Shown here in pieces: positions 1-8,440 of a stretch of DNA of 64,000 bases. The notes beneath the pieces were generated by a model. The model was given only the letters and a program-made list of their open reading frames with translations, was not told the origin of the DNA and did no database searches. The first letter of the stretch is position 1; the number at the start of each line of letters is the position of its first letter. Source of the stretch: JBMDXB01 sp048594975 (GTDB lineage: Bacteria; Acidobacteriota; Vicinamibacteria; Vicinamibacterales; 2-12-FULL-66-21); the NCBI GenBank assembly GCA_048594975.1, contig JBMDXQ010000017.1, forward strand, positions 84,095 to 148,094. Direction: 5' to 3'. The position numbers were made by a program, and so were the translations under genes.

Positions 1-450
1 GATGAACACCTGGGTCGTGCGCGTGGTGGGCGCCCCGCCCATCGCGTAGGTGATGTAGCCGCGCTTGTTGCTCTGCTTCACCGGGTCGACGGGAATCCTG
101 GCGTTCCGCCACGCCGCGGCGACGGCCGGATCGCCGTGGATGCCGAACTGCACCATGAAGCCCTCGATGACGCGGAAGAAGCGGACGTCGTCGAAGAAGC
201 CGTTCTTCACGAGGTTATAGAAGCGGTCGGCGCCGTGTGGCGCCCAGTCGCGGTGCACGGTCACGACGAAGGTGCCGACCGAGGTGTCGAACCTGGCGTT
301 GAACTTCGGCGGCGCGGTATCGCCGAGGGCCGCCGGGTTCTTCAGGTTCGCCGCGCCGGCGGCCGGGGCGGTCTGTCCCCCCTGTGCCAGCACGTTGGCC
401 GCGCCCAGCGCGGCCGCGATCAGCAGTGCCGATGATGTACGCAGAATCAT
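1..450 (-). CDS. Exported cyclophilin-type peptidyl-prolyl isomerase (C-terminus outside window)
   Basis: A cyclophilin catalyses cis-trans isomerisation of prolyl bonds, here probably in the periplasm. The start ATG at 450 has an AGGAG ribosome site about 8 nt upstream, followed by a signal peptide ending near VLAQ and a Gln/Ala/Pro-rich linker. The cyclophilin core is then readable: FDTSVGTFVVTVHRDWAP, a DRFYNLVKNGFFDDVRFFRVI stretch and FMVQFGIHGDP, and the frame leaves the window at TTQVFI, the usual (S/T)QFFI core strand. About 150 residues are present. The family assignment is firm; the C-terminus is unseen. Confidence 0.9.
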   Translation of the reverse strand, partial: MILRTSSALLIAAALGAANVLAQGGQTAPAAGAANLKNPAALGDTAPPKFNARFDTSVGTFVVTVHRDWAPHGADRFYNLVKNGFFDDVRFFRVIEGFMVQFGIHGDPAVAAAWRNARIPVDPVKQSNKRGYITYAMGGAPTTRTTQVFI

Positions 451-549
451 GATGCGCTCCTGGTCAGGGTAATCGCGGAATCGCAGGGATCGTACACGAA
501 GACGGGTCCGGCGTGCTCGCGGCCGGCGACGGTCGGCGGAGAACGGCGA

Positions 550-2166
550 TCAGTTGACCGCTGCGGTGATGGATCGGGCGATGAAATTCATGTCGGCCAG
601 CCGCCCCGACTGGAGCGCGAAGACGCCGTCGAGATCGGCGGCGGCGGCGATCTCGGCCAGTGCGTCCGGCGCCAGGATGGCGGACGCCCTGAACAGCTTC
701 AGCAGCCGTGTGGACACGGCGAGCGCGACGTCGCTCGCCCACACGCGCGCCTGCGCCTTCAGCAGTGCGTCGTTACGCGAGGCGGCCGCGCGCACCAGGG
801 CGACCGCGGTTTCGACCTCCGCCATCGACGTGGCGATCTCGAACAGGGCGTGCTGCTGCCTGATCAGCTTCTCGCGGTACGAGAGGTCGATCGCCGTCGA
901 CAGGAACCGCGCCGCCGAGCCGACGGCCGGGCCGCCGGATTCGACGAACCCCTCGACCTCGCCGGCCAGTTCGGGGTAGAACCGGCCCCGGCTCTTCACG
1001 CTCTGCCGCATGCGGAACACGCCGATGATGTTCTGCATGATCTCCGAGGTGCCCTCGTAGATGCGCAGGATGCGCGCGTCGCGCCGGATCTTCTCCACCT
1101 CGAAGTCCACGCAGTAACCGTAGCCGCCGAGCGCCTGCACGGCATCGTCGGCCGCGACGTTCCCCACCTCCGTGGCAAACAGCTTCGCGACCGCGCCTTC
1201 GACCTGGCGGTCCCCGGTGCCGGAATCGAGCAGGTCGGCCACGTACTCGATATACGCGCGGGCGGCGGCGAGCCGGAGGCTGTTCGGGACGAGGAGCTTG
1301 TGCGTGAACCCCTGCTTCTCGCAGAGCAGCGTCCCCGCCTGGCGGCGCTGCTTCGAGTAGGCAATCGCCTTGTCGAGGGCCGAAAGGCCGGCGCCGAGGC
1401 CGAAGCCGGCGACCATCAGGCGCGTGAAGCCGAACACCTCGTTCGCCTGTTTGAGGCCGTCGCCTTCCTTCTCGCCGACGAGCTGATCGGCGGCGACGAG
1501 GACGTCCTGCAGCAGGACCTGCGCCGTGTCCGACAGCCGGATGCCGTGCTTCACTTCGTGCTTGCCCGGCTTGAGGCCCGGCGTGCCGCGCTCGACGAGG
1601 AAGAAGCTCGGGCCGCCCGGCGCCTTCGCGAGGACGGTATAGAGATCGGCGATCGAACCGTTGGAGATGAACTGCTTTACGCCGGTGAGGCGGTAATGCG
1701 TGACCCGGCCGTCCGCGTCGGTGACCGGCTCCGCCTCGGTCTTCACGTTCTGCACGTTCGAGCCCGCCTCCGGCTCGGTGACGGCGTAGGCAACGATCAG
1801 TCCCTCGTTGGCGATCCGCGGCAGCCACCGCCGCTTCTGCGCCGGCGTGCAGCCGACGCGGATCGGATCGGTTCCGAGCGCGACGGCGAGCATCGCGGTG
1901 GCCAGCCCGAGATCGATCCGCGCGAACTCGCAGGACAGCCGGTAGATGTCGTAGGCGCCGCCGCCCATCCCGCCGTACTCCTCGGGCAGGAAGACGAGGT
2001 GCAGCCCGACCTCGGGACTGAGCATCGCGCGCACCGCGTCGACGGGGCAGGTGTCGCTCCCGTCCCACCGCAGCCGCTGCTCGAGCGGCGTCTCGCGGCC
2101 CGTGAACTCCTTCAGCGTCGCGACGATGAGCTCGAGGTCTCCGGCGTCCAGCCGTGCCAGCGGCAT
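550..2166 (-). CDS. Acyl-CoA dehydrogenase
   Basis: FAD-dependent acyl-CoA dehydrogenase of 538 residues, which introduces the alpha-beta double bond in acyl-CoA thioesters and passes electrons to ETF. The mid-domain signature AYAVTEPEAGSNVQNVKT and the C-terminal helix motif QALGGYGYCVDFEVEKIRR are present. IYEGTSEIMQNII places the expected catalytic glutamate at E371. The last 130 residues form an extra helical region like that of long-chain enzymes. A strong GAGGAGG ribosome site precedes the ATG. It lies 13 bp behind the gene ending at 2180 and is probably co-transcribed with it. The substrate chain length cannot be told. Confidence 0.93.
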   Translation of the reverse strand: MPLARLDAGDLELIVATLKEFTGRETPLEQRLRWDGSDTCPVDAVRAMLSPEVGLHLVFLPEEYGGMGGGAYDIYRLSCEFARIDLGLATAMLAVALGTDPIRVGCTPAQKRRWLPRIANEGLIVAYAVTEPEAGSNVQNVKTEAEPVTDADGRVTHYRLTGVKQFISNGSIADLYTVLAKAPGGPSFFLVERGTPGLKPGKHEVKHGIRLSDTAQVLLQDVLVAADQLVGEKEGDGLKQANEVFGFTRLMVAGFGLGAGLSALDKAIAYSKQRRQAGTLLCEKQGFTHKLLVPNSLRLAAARAYIEYVADLLDSGTGDRQVEGAVAKLFATEVGNVAADDAVQALGGYGYCVDFEVEKIRRDARILRIYEGTSEIMQNIIGVFRMRQSVKSRGRFYPELAGEVEGFVESGGPAVGSAARFLSTAIDLSYREKLIRQQHALFEIATSMAEVETAVALVRAAASRNDALLKAQARVWASDVALAVSTRLLKLFRASAILAPDALAEIAAAADLDGVFALQSGRLADMNFIARSITAAVN

Positions 2167-2179
2167 TTGCGAATCCTCC

Positions 2180-3109
2180 TCAGTGGGTCGCCGGTACCGG
2201 GCTGCCGGTCACCACGCGCGCCAGCTCCGCGGCCGCGCGATCCCTGGCGAGCCGCGCTCCGGTGAGGCAGCCATCCAGCCGGGCGCGCAGCCGCGTGAAC
2301 GGCTCGACGCCGTCGAACCGCGCGCACGGGCCGGCCTTCGCCGGGTGAGAGCCGTCCGCCTCAACGACGTCGGCGCTGCCGCGCGCCGCGCTCGCGATTC
2401 CCGGGATCAGCCCTTCGAGCTCGTCGAGCGCCTCCGCGCCGTAGCACGTCGAGCAGCCCTCAGCATCCCAAGCCAGGTGACGCCGGTAGCCGTACACCAG
2501 CTCCGCGCACACCCCGCCGGCCGCGACCGCCGCTCGCGCGGCGTGCGCATGACAGAGGTCGGTCGCGAACGCGATGGTGCCGTTGTCGCTGCCGGCGCTA
2601 CCGTTCGCGATCTGGAGGATGCGACAGCGCGCCGCCAGCAGTGGGATGAACGCGCCGGCCAGCTCCGCAAGAGCCGTCTCGGCCCGCTCGGGCGCCTTGC
2701 GAAAGTGGTTGACCGTCCACAGCCAGAGCTGCATGGCGGATGCTACAGTGCACGCGCCGGTGCCCGGCCGGGCCGCGGAGATCTCGCGCAGGTCCGCGAT
2801 CAACCCGGGTATGAGCGCGAGGAACGCCTCGGAACCGATCGCTCGCCCGAGCTGCTCGTCTGCCGGACCGTACAGGACGTCCGTGTCGCCCCCCGTCCCC
2901 GTGCGCCATGCCGCGTTCGCTGCGCTCAGCGCCTCGGCAAGCGGACCCGTCGTGCCGCGCAGCGACGCCGCGGCCGCGCGAAGCGCGGCGCGAGCCTCGC
3001 CGGTGGCATAGAAGTCAGTCAGGCGCTGCAGTGCCGCGGCGCGCGGCGAGCCGCCCGGCGGCAACGTACGCAGGAGATCGGTGACGATGGCGGTGTGGCT
3101 CGTGTCCAT
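2180..3109 (-). CDS. Unknown 309-residue protein, co-transcribed with acyl-CoA dehydrogenase
   Basis: I do not recognise a characterised family. The ATG at 3109 has AGAGG upstream; the reading frame stays open further upstream but the codons there look non-coding. The protein is Ala-rich and helical, with no signal peptide. A central block, LCHAHAARAAVAAGG then CAELVYGYRRHLAW, recalls the C-terminal four-helix domain of acyl-CoA dehydrogenases, but no flavin-site or catalytic motif is present. It contains several Cys residues including CSTCYG. Its position 13 bp before an acyl-CoA dehydrogenase suggests an accessory or partner subunit; that is inference only. Confidence 0.7.
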   Translation of the reverse strand: MDTSHTAIVTDLLRTLPPGGSPRAAALQRLTDFYATGEARAALRAAAASLRGTTGPLAEALSAANAAWRTGTGGDTDVLYGPADEQLGRAIGSEAFLALIPGLIADLREISAARPGTGACTVASAMQLWLWTVNHFRKAPERAETALAELAGAFIPLLAARCRILQIANGSAGSDNGTIAFATDLCHAHAARAAVAAGGVCAELVYGYRRHLAWDAEGCSTCYGAEALDELEGLIPGIASAARGSADVVEADGSHPAKAGPCARFDGVEPFTRLRARLDGCLTGARLARDRAAAELARVVTGSPVPATH

Positions 3110-3362
3110 GAACGACCTCTGATGGGAGCGGCCCTGAATTTCAGTAACTCGGGCCGGACGTGCAAATACCGGGGCCGCCCGAGCAGAACCTTCACGAATG
3201 CTCTCGATCCGGCGTCTTTCTGGAGGTTTTGCGCAGGCGGGACGCCGCCGCCGAGCCACCGCCGCAGCAGGGTGACGGAAAACCGTCAGCGGGATGAACC
3301 TTCTTCCGTGCTCCGGTATCCTGAAGCGCGCCCGTGGCCTCCAGAGAGAGCAGGAGGGTGTG

Positions 3363-5387
3363 ATGGACCGCCGCGACTTCCTGGCCAGCGTTGCAGCTGG
3401 CGTGACCTCGGCCGTCGTACCCGTCGGCGTGACCTCGCCTCGGCAGGCGGCTGCGAGTGACGGACTTGCCGACCCAGCCTTTCGTCCGCTGCCGCTCGGG
3501 TCGATACGGCCGGCGGGCTGGCTTGTGCGGCAACTGCAGGGACAGGCCCGCGGGTTGAGCGGGCACCTGGACCAGTTCTGGCCCGACGTCGCGCAGAGCA
3601 AGTGGTTCGGGGGCACCGCCGAAGGCTGGGAGCGCGCGCCGTACTGGCTCGATGGCGTCATCCCGCTCGCGTGGCTCCTCGACGATGCGCCGCTCAAGGC
3701 CCGCGTCGCGCGCTACATCGACGACATCGTCACGCACCAGCGCGACGATGGCTGGTACAGTCCGTATCCACTCGACGCAGTCACGAGCCGGTACGACCTC
3801 TGGGCCATCCTGCTCGCCAACAAGGCGCTCGCACAGTACCACGAGGCGACCGGCGACGCGCGCGTGCTCGACGCCGTGATGAAGAGCCTCCGCGCGCTAC
3901 AAGCGGGGCTCGACCGCACCCCGCTCTACGCCTGGGGCAAGTTCCGCTGGTACGAGGGGCTGGTCTCGATCTTCCACGCCTACGAACGCACGGGCGAGCC
4001 GTGGCTCCTCGACCTCGCGCGCAAGCTGCGCAACCAGGGCGTCGACTACGCGACGCTGTTCCGGACCGACGACGTAACCGTGCCGACCCCGCGCCGCGGC
4101 CTGTGGAAGTGGACCAAGCACGTCGTCAACACCGCGATGGCACCGAAGGCATTCGCGCTCGCCTGGCAGCTCGATCGCCGGGCGGAGGACCGCGCGTTTG
4201 CGAAGACGATGATCGAGACGCTGGACCGCCACCACGGGCAGGTGACCGGCATGTTCAGCGGCGACGAGTGCCTCGCCGGGAAGAACCCGCTGCAGGGTAC
4301 CGAGCTGTGCGCGGTCGTGGAGTTCATGTACTCGCTCGAGCTGCTGTTCTCGGTCATCGGCGATCCGTTCTTTGCCGATCGGCTCGAGCGGATCGCGTTC
4401 AACGCGCTGCCGGCGACGTTCGCGCCCGACATGTGGTCGCACCAGTACGACCAGCAGGTCAACCAGGTGCAGTGCACGATCAACCACGAGCACGGCTGGT
4501 CGTCCAACGGACCGGAGTCGAACCTGTACGGGCTCGAACCGAACTACGGCTGCTGTACGTCGAACATGCACCAGGGCTGGCCGAAGTTCACCGCCCATCT
4601 CTGGATGCGGACACCGGACGAGGGGCTCGTCGCCGCGGCGTGGGCGCCATGCCGAGTGCAGACGCGGCTCCGCGGCGTCGAGGTGGACCTCGCCGTGGAC
4701 ACCGATTACCCGTTCCGCGAGGCGATCGAGGTCGCCGTGACGGCAGGCGGGCCGGTGCGCTTCCCGTTGCTCCTGCGCGTGCCGGCCTGGGCCGAAGGCG
4801 CGACGGTCCGAGTCGGAGCCGGGCCGGAACAGCGGATGTCGCGCGGCACGCTGCACCGCCTGGAGCGCGACTGGAACGGCACGACGAGGTTGACACTGCG
4901 GTTCCCCATGCGCCCGGTGGTTTCGACGCGGTACAACGAGGCGGTCGCTGTCGAACGCGGGCCGCTCGTTTACTCGCTCCAGATCGGCGAGGCGTGGACG
5001 CGGGTGAACGCCGACAAGCCACACCGCGAGCTGCCGCACGGCGACTTCGAGGTGCGGCCGACCACGCCGTGGAACTACGGCCTCGTCGTCGATCCGCAGC
5101 AGCCGGAGAAGAGCGTCCGGTTCGAGGAGCGGCCCGTTGGCGAGGTCCCGTTCTCACCGGAGGGCGCGGGGGTGGTGGTGCGGGCGCGCGGGCGTCAGAT
5201 TCCGGGCTGGAAGATCGTGAGAGGGTGGGCGGGCGAGATCTCGCCGCCCGACGCCGCGTGGGCAGATCCGGGCAGGCCGGTGACCGACCAGCCCGTCGAG
5301 GACATCACCTTGATTCCCTACGGATGCACGAACATCCGCATCACCGAATTCCCGCTCGTTCGGGGGAATGAACCAGGTACCGGCTGA
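3363..5387 (+). CDS. GH127-like beta-L-arabinofuranosidase (DUF1680 family), Tat-exported
   Basis: A 674-residue glycoside hydrolase of the DUF1680/GH127 group, which removes beta-L-arabinofuranosyl units from plant glycans. The ATG at 3363 follows a GGAGG ribosome site. It starts MDRRDFLASVAAG, a twin-arginine-type signal. The (alpha/alpha)6 barrel is marked by GSIRPAGWLVRQLQGQA and WLDGVIPLAWLL. The zinc-thiolate site known from HypBA1 is conserved: E314 and C316 in GTELCA, and the C397-C398 pair in NYGCCTSN, one of which is the nucleophile in the family. No neighbouring gene is clearly in the same operon. Exact substrate is inferred from family. Confidence 0.88.
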   Translation: MDRRDFLASVAAGVTSAVVPVGVTSPRQAAASDGLADPAFRPLPLGSIRPAGWLVRQLQGQARGLSGHLDQFWPDVAQSKWFGGTAEGWERAPYWLDGVIPLAWLLDDAPLKARVARYIDDIVTHQRDDGWYSPYPLDAVTSRYDLWAILLANKALAQYHEATGDARVLDAVMKSLRALQAGLDRTPLYAWGKFRWYEGLVSIFHAYERTGEPWLLDLARKLRNQGVDYATLFRTDDVTVPTPRRGLWKWTKHVVNTAMAPKAFALAWQLDRRAEDRAFAKTMIETLDRHHGQVTGMFSGDECLAGKNPLQGTELCAVVEFMYSLELLFSVIGDPFFADRLERIAFNALPATFAPDMWSHQYDQQVNQVQCTINHEHGWSSNGPESNLYGLEPNYGCCTSNMHQGWPKFTAHLWMRTPDEGLVAAAWAPCRVQTRLRGVEVDLAVDTDYPFREAIEVAVTAGGPVRFPLLLRVPAWAEGATVRVGAGPEQRMSRGTLHRLERDWNGTTRLTLRFPMRPVVSTRYNEAVAVERGPLVYSLQIGEAWTRVNADKPHRELPHGDFEVRPTTPWNYGLVVDPQQPEKSVRFEERPVGEVPFSPEGAGVVVRARGRQIPGWKIVRGWAGEISPPDAAWADPGRPVTDQPVEDITLIPYGCTNIRITEFPLVRGNEPGTG

Positions 5388-5933
5388 CGCGTCACGAAGG
5401 CACACCCGACCGCGCACCGGGACCGTTCATTCTGGCCACGGATGCGTCGGCGCACGAGCCCGTCCCTCCGCAGGGGAGGCGCGCGGGCGTTCGACCTAAC
5501 CAGGAATATTCATGAACGTGAAGGTCAACTCGGCCCATTCGCTCCCAAAACCCACTTGTGTAGGCCGTCAAAACGTCGCTGCGGCGACTTCCACCCCAGC
5601 GCGCTCAGAACGCGCGCCGGGGGCCCCGACTTGTCGGCGGCAGCGTGGGGTCCCAGACACCTCTGGATTTCTGGCGCCTCCGCGACGTTCGGTGGACTGA
5701 CGTTTGCGCGGCCTATTTCCAGAGTTTTCTGCGCGACCGGGCCGGCTTGACCGAAGGAATCATGAATATTCCGGGCTGGCACCCTGCTCGTCGCGCGCCG
5801 CTACGCCGACGGGGTGCGAGGCCCTCACGGCGCGACGGACCGGGGCCCTGGATGAGTGGGGGGCTGGGGGGCGCCGATCACGGGCGGCGCTCTGGACCGG
5901 CGCGGTCCGCGTCAACGGGCTGAGCGCGCCCGC
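5388..5933. other. Intergenic region holding a long inverted-repeat element
   Basis: No convincing gene lies here. Several open frames of 60-120 codons exist on both strands, but they lack ribosome sites and coincide with the inverted arms of the element at 5503-5772, so the two strands encode similar-looking peptides for symmetry reasons. The rest (5388-5502 and 5773-5933) shows nothing recognisable. Confidence 0.6.
5503..5772. repeat. 270-bp element with 75-nt imperfect terminal inverted arms
   Basis: The left arm 5503-5577 and the right arm 5699-5772 are imperfect reverse complements, matching at about 50 of 75 positions by hand alignment. The tips are perfect: GGAATATTCATGA at 5503-5515 and its complement at 5760-5772. 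Further shared blocks inward are GGTCAA, CGGCCC, TCGC, AAAAC, TAGGCCG and AAACGTC. The 121-nt centre contains smaller hairpins such as GTCGC/GCGAC and CGCGC/GCGCG. No target-site duplication is evident. It could be a MITE-like non-autonomous element or a template for a long structured RNA. Confidence 0.8.
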
Positions 5934-6548
5934 TTACGTGGCCTCGGCGGCGACCGACTCGGTGTGCGGCTCGCCTTCCTGCGGCTCGGGAACGGTCGAG
6001 CTCCGGAACGGTGCCGCCACCAGCGACGCCGCCGGCGGGGCTCCGCGGACGAGCGCAATCACGTAGCAGGCAAGGCTCGCGGCTGCGAGCGCGATCAGGA
6101 AGCCACGGCCGAGCGCCGTGCTGACGCCAGTGGCCACGGCAAGGACGAGCACGAGGTCGAGCGCGACCAGTCGGGTGCGGTGGAGGAGCGCGTCCGCCCG
6201 ATCCGCCGCGTCGGTCGCAATCGTGAGGCGCAGCGGCTCCTGCCCCGGGCCGGAAATCCGGCGCGTCACCGGCACGTCCTCCGGAATACCGGCGGGATGG
6301 GCGGTCTCGGAGAAGTGTTCTGCGAAGCGCGCCGCGACTTCGGAGGGGTCGAGGCCGACAGCCTTGGCGTACTCGCGCACGCACGCACGCGAGTAGATGC
6401 CACCGGGCCATCGCGAGCAATCGCCGCGTTCCAGGCCGGCCAGCAGCGACGGGCTGACCTTGGTCGCGGCAGCGATCGCCTCGAGCGAAATCCCGCGTTT
6501 TTCGCGCTGCTGGCGCAGCGCGAGCCCGAATGCCCGCCGCCCCGTCAC
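5934..6548 (-). CDS. RodZ-like HTH_25 membrane protein lacking the DUF4115 domain
   Basis: 204 residues starting at GTG 6548, which overlaps the upstream stop as GTGA and has GAGG upstream. Residues 3-75 are a RodZ-type helix-turn-helix: LRQQREKRGISLEAIAAA, then GIYSRACVREYAKAVGLDP, the segment that in RodZ contacts MreB. Two hydrophobic segments follow at about 125-165, then a short acidic tail. RodZ links the MreB cytoskeleton to cell-wall synthesis. Unlike full-length RodZ there is no periplasmic DUF4115 domain here; a separate DUF4115 protein is encoded at 49011-49685. Role in cell shape is an inference. Confidence 0.8.
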   Translation of the reverse strand: MTGRRAFGLALRQQREKRGISLEAIAAATKVSPSLLAGLERGDCSRWPGGIYSRACVREYAKAVGLDPSEVAARFAEHFSETAHPAGIPEDVPVTRRISGPGQEPLRLTIATDAADRADALLHRTRLVALDLVLVLAVATGVSTALGRGFLIALAAASLACYVIALVRGAPPAASLVAAPFRSSTVPEPQEGEPHTESVAAEAT

Positions 6549-6700
6549 GGTCCCTCGTGCCGCTGACCGCGGAGATCCGACAACCACTCGTCGCTCACCG
6601 ATTGCACCGAGAGGTCGGAGGCCCTGCGGTGCGCGCGGCGGGCAAGGGCCGCCGCGGCGAGCGCAAACGCGCCAGCCGCGATGAGCCACAGCTTCAGCAT
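6545..6700 (-). CDS. 51-residue single-pass membrane peptide coupled to the HTH gene
   Basis: The ATG at 6700 opens a 51-codon frame: an N-terminal membrane segment MLKLWLIAAGAFALAAAA, a basic stretch ALARRAHRRAS, then an acidic-polar tail ending QRHEGP. Its TGA overlaps the GTG of the RodZ-like gene by 4 nt (GTGA), which suggests translational coupling. The positive-inside rule would put the tail in the cytoplasm. I do not recognise the family. The frame extends upstream with in-frame start-like codons, so the start could lie up to 22 codons earlier. Confidence 0.5.
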   Translation of the reverse strand: MLKLWLIAAGAFALAAAALARRAHRRASDLSVQSVSDEWLSDLRGQRHEGP

Positions 6701-6854
6701 GATTTGCGGGCCGCCGTGCAACAACGGTTCCGTTCCGGCACCCGCGCGAACGTTCGGGAACTGCACGTCGACGATCGCCGCGACACGTGCTGCGTCTGAT
6801 CCCGCTGCGGTAAGAATTTCAAAGTGTCAATCAGGAGCTCGGAGGTGAAACTGG

Positions 6855-8363
6855 CTACTGGCATAGGAACACGCCGCCGCGGATTGGCCGACCACGGTCG
6901 CGGTCGCACCCGTGCCGGGATACCCGCACGGACTCGGCGCGGTGGGCCGCCACGACCCGTTGATACTCCTCGATGCGCACCAGGTCCTCGGAGGCCACGA
7001 TGACCCGCTCCCGGGTCAGGAACGTCAGCGCGTAGGCCAGCCAGTAGTCGGCCATCGCGTACCTGACGCCGCGCGCCTCGAGTTCTTTCGCGATGAGGTG
7101 CTTCTCGGCCGGCGGCGGGGACTTGGCGTAGTCGGCGAGCAGCCGCGCCGTGCCGAGGGCCGCGACCAGCAAGGCCGCCAGGGTGAGAGCCAGCCAGGGC
7201 CACCGGACCGCCGGTCGCGGTACGGCGACGAGAAACCACCCGGCAAGCCCGGTGGCGCCGACAAGCGACAGCATTTCGTACCGCATCCGGTTCAGCGCCC
7301 CGCACGTGCCGAAGATGTAGGCGGCCACCGACAGCGCGCCCGCCAGGGCCAGGTACGCGCAGAAGCTGTACTCAGGGCGCCACCGCCGCTCCCGGGCCAG
7401 GCGGACGGCAATCGCGATAACGGCGAGCAGCATGGATCCGGCCAACAGCGTCCAGGCGCCCGGCAGGCCCTGTCCGACAGCAGTCCCGAAGCCGTAGTCC
7501 TCGAGCGACTCCACGCGCACGCCGAAAATCGTCGGCCAGTGATCGGTCACCAGGCGCCAGAGCCCGTACGACACCGCATCGGCATGGAAGCAGAAGCGCC
7601 CCGCGAGTTCGAAGGGGCTGGAGTGTCCGGCCAGCCGCCACTCGAACCTGGTGTCCGGTCCCATCGCCGGGGCGAGCGTCTTCAGCCACTGCGCCAGCAG
7701 CCAGACGAAGGCGGCCGCCCGAAACATCGCGACCCAGCGCTGCACGCCCGCACGGGTGAAGAGCGTCCCCTGTACGGCCTCGATCGCCAGCAGGGCGGCG
7801 ACGCCGACTACCGTGAACTCGCGGTGGAGGACCCCGATCGCCAGGACGGTGCCGGCCAGGCTCGGGCGCATCCGCACCGCCCAGAGGAGCGGCACCCACA
7901 GCAAGGGCCCGAGCGATCCTCCGTGGGCCTGCAGCAGGTGACCGGCCGCGACCGGCGGGGCGAGGATGAAGAACGAGGCCGGGACGAGCGCGAGGGCCGG
8001 CCGCAGCCGCGCGTCCCGTTCGAGGCACCGCAGCAGCAGCAACGTGATCGCGACGTTGACCGCGAAGGTCGGGATCCGCAGCGCGAGGACCGACGACCCG
8101 ACCACGAGGAAGACCGGCGCCGCCAGCCAGCTCTCCACGGCGAGCAGGTACGTCTGCCCGTACATGACAGCGGGAACGCCCGTCCCTGCGCGATGTGGCG
8201 GGCCATCAGGCCGAACACCGCTTCGTCGGACTCGAACAGCACCTGTTCCCAGACCAGGAACGGGGCGGAACGGAACAGCAGGAGGAGGATCGCGGCCGAG
8301 GCAACGAGCCATCGCTCGCGTCGGTAGCGGTCGGGGACGGTCGCGGGAGTCGCCAGGCGTCAC
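6855..8363 (-). CDS. GT-C (ArnT/PMT-like) membrane glycosyltransferase, frameshifted near 8168
   Basis: Multipass membrane protein of the GT-C fold, which uses polyprenol-linked sugars. From AVMYGQTYLLAVESWLA (about 8170) to the stop, one frame gives about 440 typical residues with roughly ten membrane segments. Upstream, the conserved N-terminus with the acidic loop LFESDEAVFGLMARHIAQG is in a different frame; the shift can be placed at about 8167-8170, where one G appears missing. A second, compensating shift must lie near 8310 if GTG 8363 is the start; in the conserved frame an ATG-TGA occurs at 8365-8360. Either a decaying gene or assembly errors. Sugar donor and acceptor unknown. Confidence 0.65.
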   Translation of the reverse strand: MTPGDSRDRPRPLPTRAMARCLGRDPPPAVPFRPVPGLGTGAVRVRRSGVRPDGPPHRAGTGVPAVMYGQTYLLAVESWLAAPVFLVVGSSVLALRIPTFAVNVAITLLLLRCLERDARLRPALALVPASFFILAPPVAAGHLLQAHGGSLGPLLWVPLLWAVRMRPSLAGTVLAIGVLHREFTVVGVAALLAIEAVQGTLFTRAGVQRWVAMFRAAAFVWLLAQWLKTLAPAMGPDTRFEWRLAGHSSPFELAGRFCFHADAVSYGLWRLVTDHWPTIFGVRVESLEDYGFGTAVGQGLPGAWTLLAGSMLLAVIAIAVRLARERRWRPEYSFCAYLALAGALSVAAYIFGTCGALNRMRYEMLSLVGATGLAGWFLVAVPRPAVRWPWLALTLAALLVAALGTARLLADYAKSPPPAEKHLIAKELEARGVRYAMADYWLAYALTFLTRERVIVASEDLVRIEEYQRVVAAHRAESVRVSRHGCDRDRGRPIRGGVFLCQ

Positions 8364-8440
8364 ATGTTACTGCGAGCCGGCGCGCGGGAGAACGGCGGCG
8401 CTCGCCGCGTGCGGCGCGCAGCCGATATACTCGACCCCCG

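Noticed and set aside
850..2265. Long open frame on the plus strand opposite the acyl-CoA dehydrogenase
   Set aside because: Typical antisense frame in GC-rich DNA; Arg/Ala/Asp-rich, no family motif, fully covered by a clear gene on the other strand.
5442..5782. Overlapping open frames on both strands with similar peptides (NIH...GQ.GP.A.KT)
   Set aside because: The likeness comes from the inverted arms of the element at 5503-5772; no ribosome sites and no coding signature.
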